Assembly (NCBI RefSeq): GCF_004769635.1
Contig: NZ_RQGH01000007.1
Coordinates: 1 to 64,000 of the forward strand
Reading direction: 5' to 3'
DNA length: 64,000 bases
Source of the DNA: Leptospira jelokensis
Lineage (GTDB): Bacteria; Spirochaetota; Leptospiria; Leptospirales; Leptospiraceae
Both the position numbers and the translations under genes were made by a program. Under the pieces are notes generated by a model. That model worked only from the letters and a program-made list of their open reading frames with translations, made no database searches and was not told the DNA's origin. Within the stretch, counting starts at the first letter, position 1. Every line of letters starts with the position of its first letter. Below are positions 38,597 through 47,280 of this stretch, one piece after another.

Positions 38597-40153
38597 TTAT
38601 GGTTTCCCGCCTGATTCTCTGGTTTTATTTTTTCTTGGTAGGTATTTGGCTTTCATTTGGTTGTATTTCACTTTAGAGAGGATATTTTTTTCCCATTCCA
38701 ATGGAAATTCATCCCCAACAAAAAATCGAAACAATCGGTAAACAAAAGACATTTGTTTCCAATACACAATGTTTTTGGCATCTCTGTATAAGTTTTTAAA
38801 TCTTAGGTTTGACAAAAAACTTTTTTTCACATGGGGGTATTTTTCCATGAGTGTTTCAAAGATGTATAGAGTGTGATCTCCATCATAATAATGTTCAATG
38901 GTTTTTTCCATCACGATGTTTCCAGAGCTTACATCCTTAGAAAGGAAAACCCAATAAAAAGTTGAATTATAATAGTATTCACAAAACATCACATCGTCTG
39001 CTTTCTGTAATTCTAAGATGACTCGGTCGTTTCCTGTATACATTGATTGATCGATTAACAAAAATCGGCTGATAAAATTATCTCCCATCTTTAACATTGT
39101 ATACAATATTTCAAAATGTTGTTTGGCTTCAATCGCTGCCTTTTCTTCCGAAATTTTCTCTGCCTTTGTTGTTAATATTTGGTAAATTTTTACAAACTCA
39201 AGGATTGGTTCCCCTTCAAAAGAGAGAGTGGACTGGATCGTTTCTAGAAATTCGATTTGAGGCAAATAGGATTGTTTCCTGAGTTCATCAAACTTTGAAT
39301 CCTTAATTTTTTCTTTCATACCATCGTGAATCACTTTTACACTTGGTTCTAATTCGATGAGTTTTGGAACAATTTTCTCTTCAAAAAACTTAGAGAATTC
39401 TAATTCTTTTTGGATCGCATCGGTGGTATCATAATAAATCCAACCCAGTGTGGGTAAAAAAAAGTAAATTTCTGAATTGGCAAATCCATCTTCTAGGTAT
39501 TCGACTAGTTCTTCACGAAATTCCAGTTTGGTATGAAAAGGTGTATCAAATCCTAATAATAAAGAACGAATGATGGATTCAGGTTTTTGATTTAACGAAC
39601 TTATCGCAATTTGGTAGAAGTCACTTGTTTCTTTTTGGAAGTTATCTACTAAAAAATTTTGTAAATTGACAAAGGACCTGGCTGCAATGGAATTATAGGC
39701 AAACGCATATTTTTCTTCGACCCGTTCTCCAGAATAGGATACAATGGCAAGTTCCACTTGTAATGGTTCTACCAAAGTTGGATAGGAAGGTATTTGGTTT
39801 GCAGAAACTTCTTCTTCTTTTCGAACCAAATAAAATATGGGCATTGCCAGTTCATTATCCAACAAATTTTGGATGAGTGATACCATACCTTTCCCATATA
39901 CCTTTAGTTCATTTTCTTTAATTGTCTCTGTATTGAGTTGGAAGGCAAAATAACTTTGGCTTAGATCAGGAACACATAACTTTCGCAAGCTGGCCAATAC
40001 TTTGGCTGCTTGGTCTGTTAACATCAACTCGCGTTTATGAGAATCGAACAAACTGTCCAAAAATATCGGTGTGTATATTTTAAGTTGGTCTAACCTGGAA
40101 ACACCCGAAAGGCGAAACATTGTCATAAATCCACCTACAACCCGCAAAGCCAT
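38597..40153 (-). CDS. Large cytoplasmic protein of unknown function
   Basis: A 518-residue protein with no signal peptide and no membrane helix. It is mixed alpha/beta with long charged helices (KEKIKDSKFDELRKQSY; TTKAEKISEEKAAIEAKQHF) and many Tyr and Phe residues. No motif pointed to a known enzyme family. An in-frame ATG nine codons in (MTMFRLSG) is an alternative start. It lies upstream of the thiC promoter on the same strand and downstream of the PilZ gene, also minus. A 167-base gap (40154-40320) separates it from PilZ. Confidence 0.7.
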   Translation of the reverse strand: MALRVVGGFMTMFRLSGVSRLDQLKIYTPIFLDSLFDSHKRELMLTDQAAKVLASLRKLCVPDLSQSYFAFQLNTETIKENELKVYGKGMVSLIQNLLDNELAMPIFYLVRKEEEVSANQIPSYPTLVEPLQVELAIVSYSGERVEEKYAFAYNSIAARSFVNLQNFLVDNFQKETSDFYQIAISSLNQKPESIIRSLLLGFDTPFHTKLEFREELVEYLEDGFANSEIYFFLPTLGWIYYDTTDAIQKELEFSKFFEEKIVPKLIELEPSVKVIHDGMKEKIKDSKFDELRKQSYLPQIEFLETIQSTLSFEGEPILEFVKIYQILTTKAEKISEEKAAIEAKQHFEILYTMLKMGDNFISRFLLIDQSMYTGNDRVILELQKADDVMFCEYYYNSTFYWVFLSKDVSSGNIVMEKTIEHYYDGDHTLYIFETLMEKYPHVKKSFLSNLRFKNLYRDAKNIVYWKQMSFVYRLFRFFVGDEFPLEWEKNILSKVKYNQMKAKYLPRKNKTRESGGKP

Positions 40154-40320
40154 GGGATTGGTATGATTGAGATGGGTTCCATCTAAATAGAATTATTCTA
40201 AATTACAAATGGAATTTTAGAATATAAGTAAAAACGAATGATCGAAAGTTCTGATAAGATCCGATTCCAACTGAGCATCTGTCCAGAAGCAAATCTGTGA
40301 CTTAGTTAAGGACAGAGGAA

Positions 40321-40692
40321 TTAATTTAAAACCCTTCCTTGTCGTACCATGCGGTTGACATAAACTTGTAAGTCTTGTTTCCCTTTCGGACCCATGGCAG
40401 TAAACTGAACACCGTAAATCCCTGATTCTTTCGATTTTTTCCCAATTTGTTTGATCACACCTTTGGCCATAAAATCCGCCAAATCTCCAGGAAGGGCTAC
40501 AAGGATTTCCACAGTTTCGTTCATGTCCCACTCATCAAAATGGTTCGGGGCAACAATCCCTACCCCACCCATACTGATGTCACTTGCGTGTAAAACGTCG
40601 AGGAGGGCAGTTCCCATCAAATGGATCTCCACTGGATCGTTTTCTAGGGGTTTGACACGGACATACTTCCGTTTTTCTTGGATTGGGGGCAT
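40321..40692 (-). CDS. PilZ-domain protein (c-di-GMP effector candidate)
   Basis: A single PilZ domain of about 123 residues. The N-terminal RKYVRVKP gives the RxxxR-type c-di-GMP motif in relaxed form (R-K-Y-V-R), and DISMGGVGI matches the D/NxSxxG loop. The frame extends to an ATG at 40710; the ATG at 40692 (MPPIQEKRKYVRV) is chosen because it lies closer to the domain. No other domain is present, so it would act as a stand-alone receptor binding another protein, for example in motility or second-messenger control. Confidence 0.8.
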   Translation of the reverse strand: MPPIQEKRKYVRVKPLENDPVEIHLMGTALLDVLHASDISMGGVGIVAPNHFDEWDMNETVEILVALPGDLADFMAKGVIKQIGKKSKESGIYGVQFTAMGPKGKQDLQVYVNRMVRQGRVLN

Positions 40693-40801
40693 TCCAGGAA
40701 TTTGGCACAAATTCCTTCGGTTGTAAACCAGGAAATTCTAGCCCCCTCAATTGTTAAGAAAGCATAGACCAAACTCCGATATTTGGTATGATAGGGGCTT
40801 C

Positions 40802-41959
40802 ATGAGAACGCGTGTCATCACAATCAGTTTTGTTTTGGGTTGTTTTTTCCTTTCGCCAAGTCAAATGCAGGCGGGAGTCACCTGTTCGGGAGATGCCTGT
40901 ACCATCTTACCTGCGACCATCCAATCCCAGATCAATAATTTAGACCAAGCCCTCCAATTGCAGTACACGGATAAGGTGCTTGCGACCATGTCTGAAGCAG
41001 CCGTTGTTTCCAACATCAATTCGTCTCTTATGGGACCTGGACTTGTCAATCGTTTCCAAGTAGGACTTGGGGTGGCAGTGGCAGGCCAACAAAAAGAAGA
41101 CATCAATGTTGTGTACCAAAATTTAAGTTTTCAAAAACTACCCAATGTGGGAGCCTCTGTTGCACCTAACTTCATTGTGGCGGTTAACTTAGGTTGGCTC
41201 ATGGGTGGTGGTCCATCCGATACAGAACCAGAACTCAAAACATTTTTACACAGATTCAATTTATACCTACATGGATTCCAATTTAACTTTGCGCAAGGTG
41301 ACGTTCAAAAAGCCATTCAGGCGCAAAATAAAAACGTAGACTTAGGTGGTGATATCACTACCGGTGGGTTCACACTCCGTTACCATTTGATTGAAAACTA
41401 TTCAGATGGCATTGGGCTCTTTGAATTCACGGGAATTTCCATGGGACTTGGGTTACACTACCAACGCCAACTCATCGATGTTACCTACAACGACAATAAA
41501 ACCCAATCGTTGACACTAGGTCCTGCAGTGGGGACTTGGGGTGGTGCCACTACGTTTAATTATTCCAGTACGGTAACAAGTGTCCCCATAGACCTTCGCA
41601 CGGGATTTCGTTTCTTTTACTTTTTTACCTTATTTGCCGGAGGAGGAACTTCGATGAACTTTGGTAGTTCTTCTCTCAACCTTTCCCGTTCTGGTCCGCT
41701 TGTCCTAGCCTTAGATTCGAGTGCGATCGCATCTTCTCTTTCAGCGGAAGTGGCAGCTCTCATCCCTGCCTCGGCACTCGGCCAAACAAGAACCGGTACC
41801 TTAACCATGGACATAAGTGGCAAGGCACAAGCACCTAACACAACTAACTTTCTTGTCGCAGGTTTAGAAATCAATGCCCTCATCACCAAACTGACCGTAG
41901 AAGCAATTGTGGCCCAAAATGTGCAATCCGTGATGGTTGGGGCAAAATTTGCCTTTTAA
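40802..41959 (+). CDS. Outer-membrane beta-barrel-like protein
   Basis: The frame begins at 40751, but the ATG at 40802 (MRTRVITISFVLGCFFLSPS) starts a clear signal peptide with an AGGGG ribosome site, giving 385 residues. After cleavage near MQAG, the protein shows alternating short beta segments rich in Gly and aromatics (FQVGLGVAVAG, GLGLHYQRQL, FRFFYFFTLFAGGG) and ends with the C-terminal Phe (VMVGAKFAF) required by the BAM complex. It resembles Leptospira outer-membrane proteins of unknown substrate. It is divergent from the PilZ gene. Confidence 0.75.
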   Translation: MRTRVITISFVLGCFFLSPSQMQAGVTCSGDACTILPATIQSQINNLDQALQLQYTDKVLATMSEAAVVSNINSSLMGPGLVNRFQVGLGVAVAGQQKEDINVVYQNLSFQKLPNVGASVAPNFIVAVNLGWLMGGGPSDTEPELKTFLHRFNLYLHGFQFNFAQGDVQKAIQAQNKNVDLGGDITTGGFTLRYHLIENYSDGIGLFEFTGISMGLGLHYQRQLIDVTYNDNKTQSLTLGPAVGTWGGATTFNYSSTVTSVPIDLRTGFRFFYFFTLFAGGGTSMNFGSSSLNLSRSGPLVLALDSSAIASSLSAEVAALIPASALGQTRTGTLTMDISGKAQAPNTTNFLVAGLEINALITKLTVEAIVAQNVQSVMVGAKFAF

Positions 41960-42080
41960 CCTATCCCTTGGCACTCTTTTTGCAATTTATAGGAAATGAA
42001 AGTTTTAGGACCAGTGTGGGATTTTCCTAACACCTTCTGTTTAGGTTCTAAGCAAATTGCAAAAGTTTTAGGAGATTCCA

Positions 42081-42704
42081 ATGGCACAAGTCATACAAGA
42101 AGTCAAAAAACCCATCCTACATATCTCTTGTGTCCCAAGAAAAGACACAACCCTCCTAAAAATTTCACTTTCGCAAGATGACTTGGGAATCCTGTACCGG
42201 GTTACCTCAGTGTTATTCCACCACAGGTGGGATATATTAGAAGCGGTAGCAGAGACGGCAAGTGATGGGCATGTCCAGGATCTCTTTGTGATCCAAAGTT
42301 GGGATGGCAAAGAAATGACAGAGAGCCTACTTTCCCAAATCCGAACCGACCTCTACTCTCTCTTTTATGAAGGTAAGTCTGTTGCGATGTACTTAAGGGA
42401 AAATGCAAAAGAAGAAATTCTTGTGCGTAAAATTGGTGATTCCGAAGCCTCTTTGAAATTGTACAATCCAATCTCTTCTGATTTTACTGTGATGGATTTA
42501 CGAATGAAAGACACCCCAGGAATTTTATTCCAAATCACGGAAGCATTGTACCATTTGGGAATCGATATCATCAGTTTCACAGCCAATAGTTTTGATGGAA
42601 AAATCAGAGATAGTTTTTTACTCCGCACCTCTCTCACAGGAGACAAGTTGGACGAAAAACTGATGTTCCCTATGTTACGGGCAAAATTAGAATCCTTCCT
42701 TTAA
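42081..42704 (+). CDS. Double ACT-domain regulator-like protein
   Basis: A 207-residue protein with two ACT-type domains. The first is at about residues 27-100 (DLGILYRVTSVLFHHRWDIL) and the second at about 135-205 (DTPGILFQITEALYHLGIDI). The pattern is like the C-terminal ACT pair of GlnD/uridylyltransferase, but no catalytic domain is attached. Stand-alone ACT pairs usually bind amino acids and control an enzyme or regulator; the ligand is unknown. AGGAG precedes the ATG. Its stop overlaps the convergent MFS gene by four bases. Confidence 0.8.
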   Translation: MAQVIQEVKKPILHISCVPRKDTTLLKISLSQDDLGILYRVTSVLFHHRWDILEAVAETASDGHVQDLFVIQSWDGKEMTESLLSQIRTDLYSLFYEGKSVAMYLRENAKEEILVRKIGDSEASLKLYNPISSDFTVMDLRMKDTPGILFQITEALYHLGIDIISFTANSFDGKIRDSFLLRTSLTGDKLDEKLMFPMLRAKLESFL

Positions 42705-43981
42705 GTTGTCCGTTCCTGTTGTTTTCCTAATAAAATTGTAAACACAACCAGTAAAACAAGGGATACTAAAAATGCAAAACTTGGTCCCTTTTGGAAGTAC
42801 AACAAAGAAAAAACAATAGGAGACACTGCCCTTCCCAGTGATCCGAAACTACGAAAGAGACCAAGGGACCTTCCCAGGTCTCCTTTCCCACTCTCAAGTG
42901 AGGCAAAAGAAGACAATCCAGGATTCACAAGGGCACTTCCAAAGGCCAAAAAGAATAACGAAACAAATAGTCCAATCATCTCTGTACCAAATACAGTGAG
43001 GAGTGCCATTCCGAGGACCACAACTACACCGCCATAAAGAGAGATTTTCTTTTCCGAAATTTTTCCTGACAAACGCCTGACCACACCACCTTGCACCAGT
43101 ATGATGATAATGCCAATGTACAAAAATGTAAATCCAATCTGTTTGGGAGAAAAGGCAAAGGTATCCGAAAGGAAAAAATTCACAACAAATTCAAATCCTG
43201 AAAAACTAAGGACAAACAATAAATTGAGTAAAGAGATCCGAACCAAATTCCTAGATTCAATTTTCTTTAAGGATAAAAACGGATGGATTTCTTTATCAGG
43301 TATTGTTTTGGGTTTTGTGGAAGGTAAAAATAAGTACACAAGCACCATGGAAACGAGGGAAACCAAAATCGCAAAAAAAGCAGAAGCTGGAAAAATCACA
43401 AACTCACCGGACAAAAAATAAGAATCTAAAAATGTCCATTGGGAACTAATCCCACCAAGGAGTGGCCCCATCACAAATCCCAAACCAATGCCTGCACCCA
43501 AAAGTCCCATTCCCGCTGCTCTCGACTTTTCATCTGTTTGGTCTGCCATCGCTGCTGATGCGACGGATAAATTCCCACCCATCATCCCAGTGATGACGCG
43601 GCTCAAAACGAACATCCAAAACTGTGAGGAAAATAACCAAAGTAAGTAGCCAATGGTATTGCCAAGAGTTGTCAATAGCAAGATGGAACGCCTGCCTGAC
43701 AAGTCAGACAATCGTCCCCAAACGGGAGCCGCTAAAAACTGTAATAAACTATAAATGCTCCCTAAAATGCCACCAAACAATACAAAGGTGTATTTCTCTT
43801 CACCACCAAAAGATAACTCTTTTGCGAAGGAGTAAAACAATCGAAAGAATACATCATCTCCTTTTGCTAAAAAAAACTCCAAAGTTTTTGGAAAAAGGGG
43901 AAACAAAAGGGAAAATCCCATCATATCCGTAAATACGATCAAAAATAAAATGAATTGGATTTTTTTAGGAGACTGACTCAT
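42701..43981 (-). CDS. Major facilitator superfamily transporter (TetA-like)
   Basis: A 426-residue protein with twelve predicted helices. The A-motif-like GRLSDLSGRRSILLLTTLG follows helix 2, and FVLSRVITGMMGGNLSVASA lies in helix 4, both usual for DHA1 drug/H+ antiporters such as TetA. The centre holds a long cytoplasmic loop after helix 6. The substrate cannot be assigned. The gene begins 25 bases after the terminator of the phasin-like gene, so it either relies on read-through or carries a promoter overlapping the hairpin. Confidence 0.82.
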   Translation of the reverse strand: MSQSPKKIQFILFLIVFTDMMGFSLLFPLFPKTLEFFLAKGDDVFFRLFYSFAKELSFGGEEKYTFVLFGGILGSIYSLLQFLAAPVWGRLSDLSGRRSILLLTTLGNTIGYLLWLFSSQFWMFVLSRVITGMMGGNLSVASAAMADQTDEKSRAAGMGLLGAGIGLGFVMGPLLGGISSQWTFLDSYFLSGEFVIFPASAFFAILVSLVSMVLVYLFLPSTKPKTIPDKEIHPFLSLKKIESRNLVRISLLNLLFVLSFSGFEFVVNFFLSDTFAFSPKQIGFTFLYIGIIIILVQGGVVRRLSGKISEKKISLYGGVVVVLGMALLTVFGTEMIGLFVSLFFLAFGSALVNPGLSSFASLESGKGDLGRSLGLFRSFGSLGRAVSPIVFSLLYFQKGPSFAFLVSLVLLVVFTILLGKQQERTT

Positions 43982-44005
43982 CAGAACAAATCTCAGGGAT
44001 CAAAT

Positions 44006-44034
44006 AAAAAAAGCCACAGAAAACTCTGTGGCTT
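44006..44034 (-). terminator. Strong rho-independent terminator after the phasin-like gene
   Basis: Minus-strand hairpin AAGCCACAGA, GTTT, TCTGTGGCTT followed by a TTTTT run (44006-44010). It lies 32 bases downstream of the phasin-like gene stop at 44066 and only 25 bases upstream of the MFS start at 43981. The hairpin itself starts at 44034. Confidence 0.85.
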
Positions 44035-44065
44035 TTGGTGAATTTCTTCAAAATCTTTTGATTTG

Positions 44066-44431
44066 TTATTTAGATTTTGCTTTGTCGATGAGGGCCTTTA
44101 GCTCATCTAACGTTTGTTTCAATTTCTCTTTCACTTGCGGAGGAATTGCTGTGTCAATTTGTTGGTAAATGGATTGGTAGTTCGCTTGTAATTTTGCCAA
44201 AACCTCATCATAACTAGCGTTAGTTTTACCAATCGCACTTTGTGCATCAGCAATTGTTTTACTCAAAAGGTCACGGATTTTTTGTGTTTCTGCAGACTTA
44301 TCCAATTCACCTTTTGATTTTAATTCATTGTATACTTTTTCTAAATCGACAACCGCTGATTTAAATTTTTCTTCACCAGAACGTAACAAAGCGATTCCAG
44401 CATTTACGACATCCATAACCAATTTTTCCAT
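44066..44431 (-). CDS. Phasin-like small helical protein
   Basis: A 121-residue, entirely helical, Lys/Ala/Leu/Asp-rich protein (MEKLVMDVVNAGIALLRSGE, then KSAVVDLEKVYNELKSKGEL) with heptad character throughout. The N-terminal pattern is like PhaF/phasin-type and related poly(hydroxyalkanoate) granule proteins annotated in leptospires. No PHA synthase is in the window, so a granule role is only a family guess; a general structural or coiled-coil role is equally possible. The ATG follows a CGATAGGAATG-type ribosome site. A strong terminator at 44006-44034 suggests an abundant monocistronic transcript. Confidence 0.6.
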   Translation of the reverse strand: MEKLVMDVVNAGIALLRSGEEKFKSAVVDLEKVYNELKSKGELDKSAETQKIRDLLSKTIADAQSAIGKTNASYDEVLAKLQANYQSIYQQIDTAIPPQVKEKLKQTLDELKALIDKAKSK

Positions 44432-44572
44432 ACAACATTCCTATCGGAGGGATCTACCCTAGATTTTGGATTCTAAGTCTAAGAAAAAGAAATAGGGATT
44501 ACAATAAAAAAAATCGAAGGCTCCGCAATTTCTATGTGACATAGTAAAATCTGGAATGGTTTGCCCGAGGGA

Positions 44573-45148
44573 TTAACTGTTTTCGATGAGTTTTTTGATT
44601 TGGTCGCGGATCTTCGCAGCAGTTTCGTAGTCTTCCGTTTTGAGAGCATTTTCCAAGGTTTCTTCTAAGATTTGCAAGTTTGACTTAGGGAGTGCTTGTA
44701 TCTTTTTTTCGGAGGAAATGTTTTCCCCTTGGATTTCATCGTCTTTCATGATGATGCCAGTTTCATCTAACACTGATTTTGCGATGAAAATGGGAGCATT
44801 GGCGCGAAGGGCAAGTGCAATGGAATCCGATGGCCTTGCATCCAAAGTGATGACTTCCTCATCCTTCTTCAGTTGGATTTTTGCATAAAACGTACTATCG
44901 ATGATTTCTTCGATGGTGATCTTTTGCACCGTGGCCCCAAGCGATGTTAACATATACAACATAAGATCATGTGTCATCGGACGAGGTGGTTTTGTGCCAT
45001 CGATGACTGTGGTGATGGAATGGGTTTCGAGGGGTCCAATGAAAATGGGAACCACTCGTTTGTCATCCGAATCTTTGGGTCGTAAAAAAACGGCAAAACC
45101 AACATTGGTCAGGCTGATATCAGAAATTTTTACTTCATAAAACTCCAT
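44573..45148 (-). CDS. DUF151 (bifunctional nuclease-like) protein with C-terminal UVR motif
   Basis: A 191-residue protein. Residues 1-130 form the DUF151 domain: RVVPIFIGPLETHSITTVIDG, PRPMTHDLMLYML, then DARPSDSIALALRANAPIF. A UvrB/UvrC motif sits at the end (EETLENALKTEDYETAAKIRDQI, written in pieces about residues 160-185). DUF151 proteins include plant bifunctional nucleases and bacterial proteins of uncertain activity; the UVR helix pair mediates contacts with partners such as UvrA/B or Clp adaptors. It lies downstream of a tRNA on the same strand and upstream of the phasin-like gene. Confidence 0.85.
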   Translation of the reverse strand: MEFYEVKISDISLTNVGFAVFLRPKDSDDKRVVPIFIGPLETHSITTVIDGTKPPRPMTHDLMLYMLTSLGATVQKITIEEIIDSTFYAKIQLKKDEEVITLDARPSDSIALALRANAPIFIAKSVLDETGIIMKDDEIQGENISSEKKIQALPKSNLQILEETLENALKTEDYETAAKIRDQIKKLIENS

Positions 45149-45173
45149 ACAATATCGTTTCCTTTCCTTTTTG

Positions 45174-45247
45174 TGGGCCCAGAAGGGCTCGAACCTTCGA
45201 CCCGCAGATTATGAGTCTGCTGCTCTAACCAACTGAGCTATAGGCCC
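45174..45247 (-). tRNA. tRNA with CAU anticodon (Met or lysidine-modified Ile2)
   Basis: The minus strand folds as a complete cloverleaf: acceptor GGGCCTA/TGGGCCC, D arm GCTC...GAGC, anticodon stem GCAGA/TCTGC with loop CTCATAA (anticodon CAU), T arm GAAGG TTCGAGC CCTTC and discriminator A. CCA is not encoded. Its first pair is normal Watson-Crick and not that of initiator tRNA. The GGGCC acceptor resembles tRNA-Ile, so TilS-dependent Ile2 is a real alternative to elongator Met. Confidence 0.93.
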
Positions 45248-45298
45248 CACTGACTTCCAATCTTTCGAGGAAATAAGTAGAGACAAGCACAAAACAAG

Positions 45299-45308
45299 TG
45301 ACTGGTCA
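45299..45308. promoter_or_regulatory. Third TGACCAGTCA core (on the minus strand)
   Basis: TGACTGGTCA is the complement of the operator-like core seen at 11755-11764 and 13731-13740. It ends immediately before the stop codon of the gene at 45309-45791 and is upstream of the CAU tRNA. It could be coincidence or a regulatory site of a shared regulator. Confidence 0.25.
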
Positions 45309-45791
45309 TTAAAGCGAAAGAAACAGGTTGGATTCAAAAAAATCATTTAGGTCTTTGCGATCCGATTTCCATTGCAGCCAAATCCAGAGGTAGGGTTTGG
45401 AGTCCATTTGCACCCACACTTGGTTTCGCAATGCATTTTGATTCCGAATTTGGTCTGCCTCGTAGACTTGGAAGGATTTGCCAAATATCTTTTTTTCGGA
45501 TTGTTTCGGATTGATTGGTTTTTGGAAAACCGATTCTGTCCAAAGATTTTTTTCCGTAACCGGTTCACTCCAGGGGAGTATCCTTACGACCATAAAAAAT
45601 CCATCTCGTTTGGCAGGATACACTGTGAGTTTTTTTTGGGTTGTGGACTCCTCTTTCACAACAACAGCTTCTGGGAATCGGAAAGAAAATGATTCCCATA
45701 TAAAGTTTTGGTTTGGTTCCACAAGAGTCTGGGAAAGGATCGTATTAGATAGACTTCCCAACAAAAAAAGGAAACAAATCAATACCTTCAT
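45309..45791 (-). CDS. Exported protein of unknown function
   Basis: The frame is open to 45860, but the ATG at 45791 begins a signal peptide (MKVLICFLFLLGSLSNTILS, cleavage near ILSQ), giving 160 residues. The mature domain is beta-rich with several Trp residues (NFIWESFSFRF, WIWLQWKSDRK) and no Cys. No family was recognised. The start lies three bases from the divergent hemW ATG at 45795, so both promoters must lie inside the opposite coding region or be very short. It ends 62 bases upstream of the tRNA on the same strand. Confidence 0.6.
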   Translation of the reverse strand: MKVLICFLFLLGSLSNTILSQTLVEPNQNFIWESFSFRFPEAVVVKEESTTQKKLTVYPAKRDGFFMVVRILPWSEPVTEKNLWTESVFQKPINPKQSEKKIFGKSFQVYEADQIRNQNALRNQVWVQMDSKPYLWIWLQWKSDRKDLNDFFESNLFLSL

Positions 45792-45794
45792 CAC

Positions 45795-46967
45795 ATGAAA
45801 GAGTCCACTGAAGAAACCGTCTGGCAAGTCCGAAATTCCTTTTTGGGAGTTTATGTACACTTCCCCTATTGTTTTAAAAAATGTGATTACTGTGATTTTT
45901 ATTCAGAAGGGATTGGTGCCAGTCCAGCTAACGACGAGTTGTCGCTCTTCTCTGCCTACCAAAAGGAAGTTTTGGAAAGGGTATCTCATTTTCCCAATTT
46001 GAGACACCGGACAATTGATACCGTATTTTTTGGAGGGGGTACCCCTTCCAAAGCAAAAACAAAAAATTGGTCTCATTTTTTAGAATTCCTGAGGTCCGAA
46101 TTTAATGTTTCCAGGGACGTAGAAATTTCCATTGAAGTAAATCCAGAAGACTTAAGTTCCCAATTGTTGGATGAATATGCAAAAATAGGCATCAATCGGG
46201 TGAATGTAGGCGTACAAACTCGTAACCCACAAGGTTTGGAATACTTAGGCCGTCATTATGACAAAGAAAAATACGACTCACTTTTTTTGACTCTCACCCA
46301 CTCACCCATAAAACGAGTGGGGATTGATTTGATGTATGGCATCCCAGGTTTACAAAGATCGGATTTTCTTTCTGACCTCCATTACTTTTTAGAAGCTGGG
46401 TTTCCCCACTTAAGTTTGTATTCCCTCACCTTGGAAAAAGGGACACAGTATTCGAGAGATGTAAAAGATCATAAAAAAAAAGAACCAGAAGAGAGTATCC
46501 AATCTGAAATTTTAACCACCTTACCAGAGTTAATGAAAAGCCATGGATACCGATGGTATGAAGTTTCAAATTATGCAAAACCAGGTTTTGAATCCAAACA
46601 CAATCTTAAGTATTGGACCTTTGAACCCTATCTTGGGATTGGACCAGGAGCACATGGAATGATTGAAGGTTATCGTTATGGGAACCCAAGGAATGCCAAC
46701 CTTTACCAAAAAAAAATACCAGCGAAACAATATGAACCCGTCACTCCTAATTCCGAACTGGCACTCACTCTGTTTCGGTTATTTTCACCTTTTCGGTACT
46801 TGGAGTTTATCGAAACGTATCTGGACAAATCATCACAAACCAAATTCAAAGAAACCATCAATTTATGGGAAAAACGTGGGCTTTGTACCGTTTCCAATGG
46901 AATTTTCCAATGGAAAAAAGAAGCATTACTTTTGTTAGATGACCTAATCCTCTCCATTGCAAATTGA
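45795..46967 (+). CDS. hemW: Radical-SAM heme chaperone HemW-like protein
   Basis: A 390-residue radical-SAM enzyme with the CxxxCxxC cluster motif at Cys26, 30 and 33 (YCFKKCDYCDFYSE), the GGGTPS SAM-binding motif, EVNPEDLS and RVNVGVQT, as in the HemN/HemW family. It lacks the longer N-terminal region and extra residues of true coproporphyrinogen oxidase HemN, so heme chaperone HemW is more likely. It stands alone; its start is three bases from the divergent signal-peptide gene. Confidence 0.85.
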   Translation: MKESTEETVWQVRNSFLGVYVHFPYCFKKCDYCDFYSEGIGASPANDELSLFSAYQKEVLERVSHFPNLRHRTIDTVFFGGGTPSKAKTKNWSHFLEFLRSEFNVSRDVEISIEVNPEDLSSQLLDEYAKIGINRVNVGVQTRNPQGLEYLGRHYDKEKYDSLFLTLTHSPIKRVGIDLMYGIPGLQRSDFLSDLHYFLEAGFPHLSLYSLTLEKGTQYSRDVKDHKKKEPEESIQSEILTTLPELMKSHGYRWYEVSNYAKPGFESKHNLKYWTFEPYLGIGPGAHGMIEGYRYGNPRNANLYQKKIPAKQYEPVTPNSELALTLFRLFSPFRYLEFIETYLDKSSQTKFKETINLWEKRGLCTVSNGIFQWKKEALLLLDDLILSIAN

Positions 46968-47007
46968 ATTTTCTCTTTTCCTTTTGTAAAATAATCCTAA
47001 AAAAAGA

Positions 47008-47036
47008 TTGCCCATAGACCCCTCTCGAAAAATACT
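47008..47036 (+). promoter_or_regulatory. Predicted tRNA promoter
   Basis: TTGCCC (47008-47013) and AATACT (47031-47036) are 17 bases apart, a sigma-70-like pair that would start transcription about 5-7 bases before the tRNA-Ile at 47048. It should serve both tRNA-Ile and tRNA-Ala. Confidence 0.5.
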
Positions 47037-47047
47037 GTTCGTATCCC

Positions 47048-47121
47048 GGGCCTGTAGCTCAGTTGGTTAGAGCACTCGCTTGATAAGCGAGGGGTCACAA
47101 GTTCAAGTCTTGTCAGGCCCA
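47048..47121 (+). tRNA. tRNA-Ile(GAU)
   Basis: Acceptor GGGCCTG pairs with CAGGCCC; D arm GCTC/GAGC; anticodon arm CTCGCTTGATAAGCGAG with GAT anticodon; TTCAAGT T-loop; discriminator A; no CCA. It is ten bases ahead of tRNA-Ala and is not inside an rRNA operon here. Confidence 0.96.
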
Positions 47122-47131
47122 TAAAAGAAAC

Positions 47132-47204
<73 letters not shown>

Positions 47205-47280
47205 AAAACCCGTTTTCTCTTCCCTACCTTTTTAAAAATTTCTTGCTATCTCAAACGATTTCCGGTACACCAAGGGTGTC

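Noticed and set aside
40217..40531. 104-aa minus-strand frame overlapping PilZ
   Set aside because: Out-of-frame shadow of the PilZ gene and its 3' flank.
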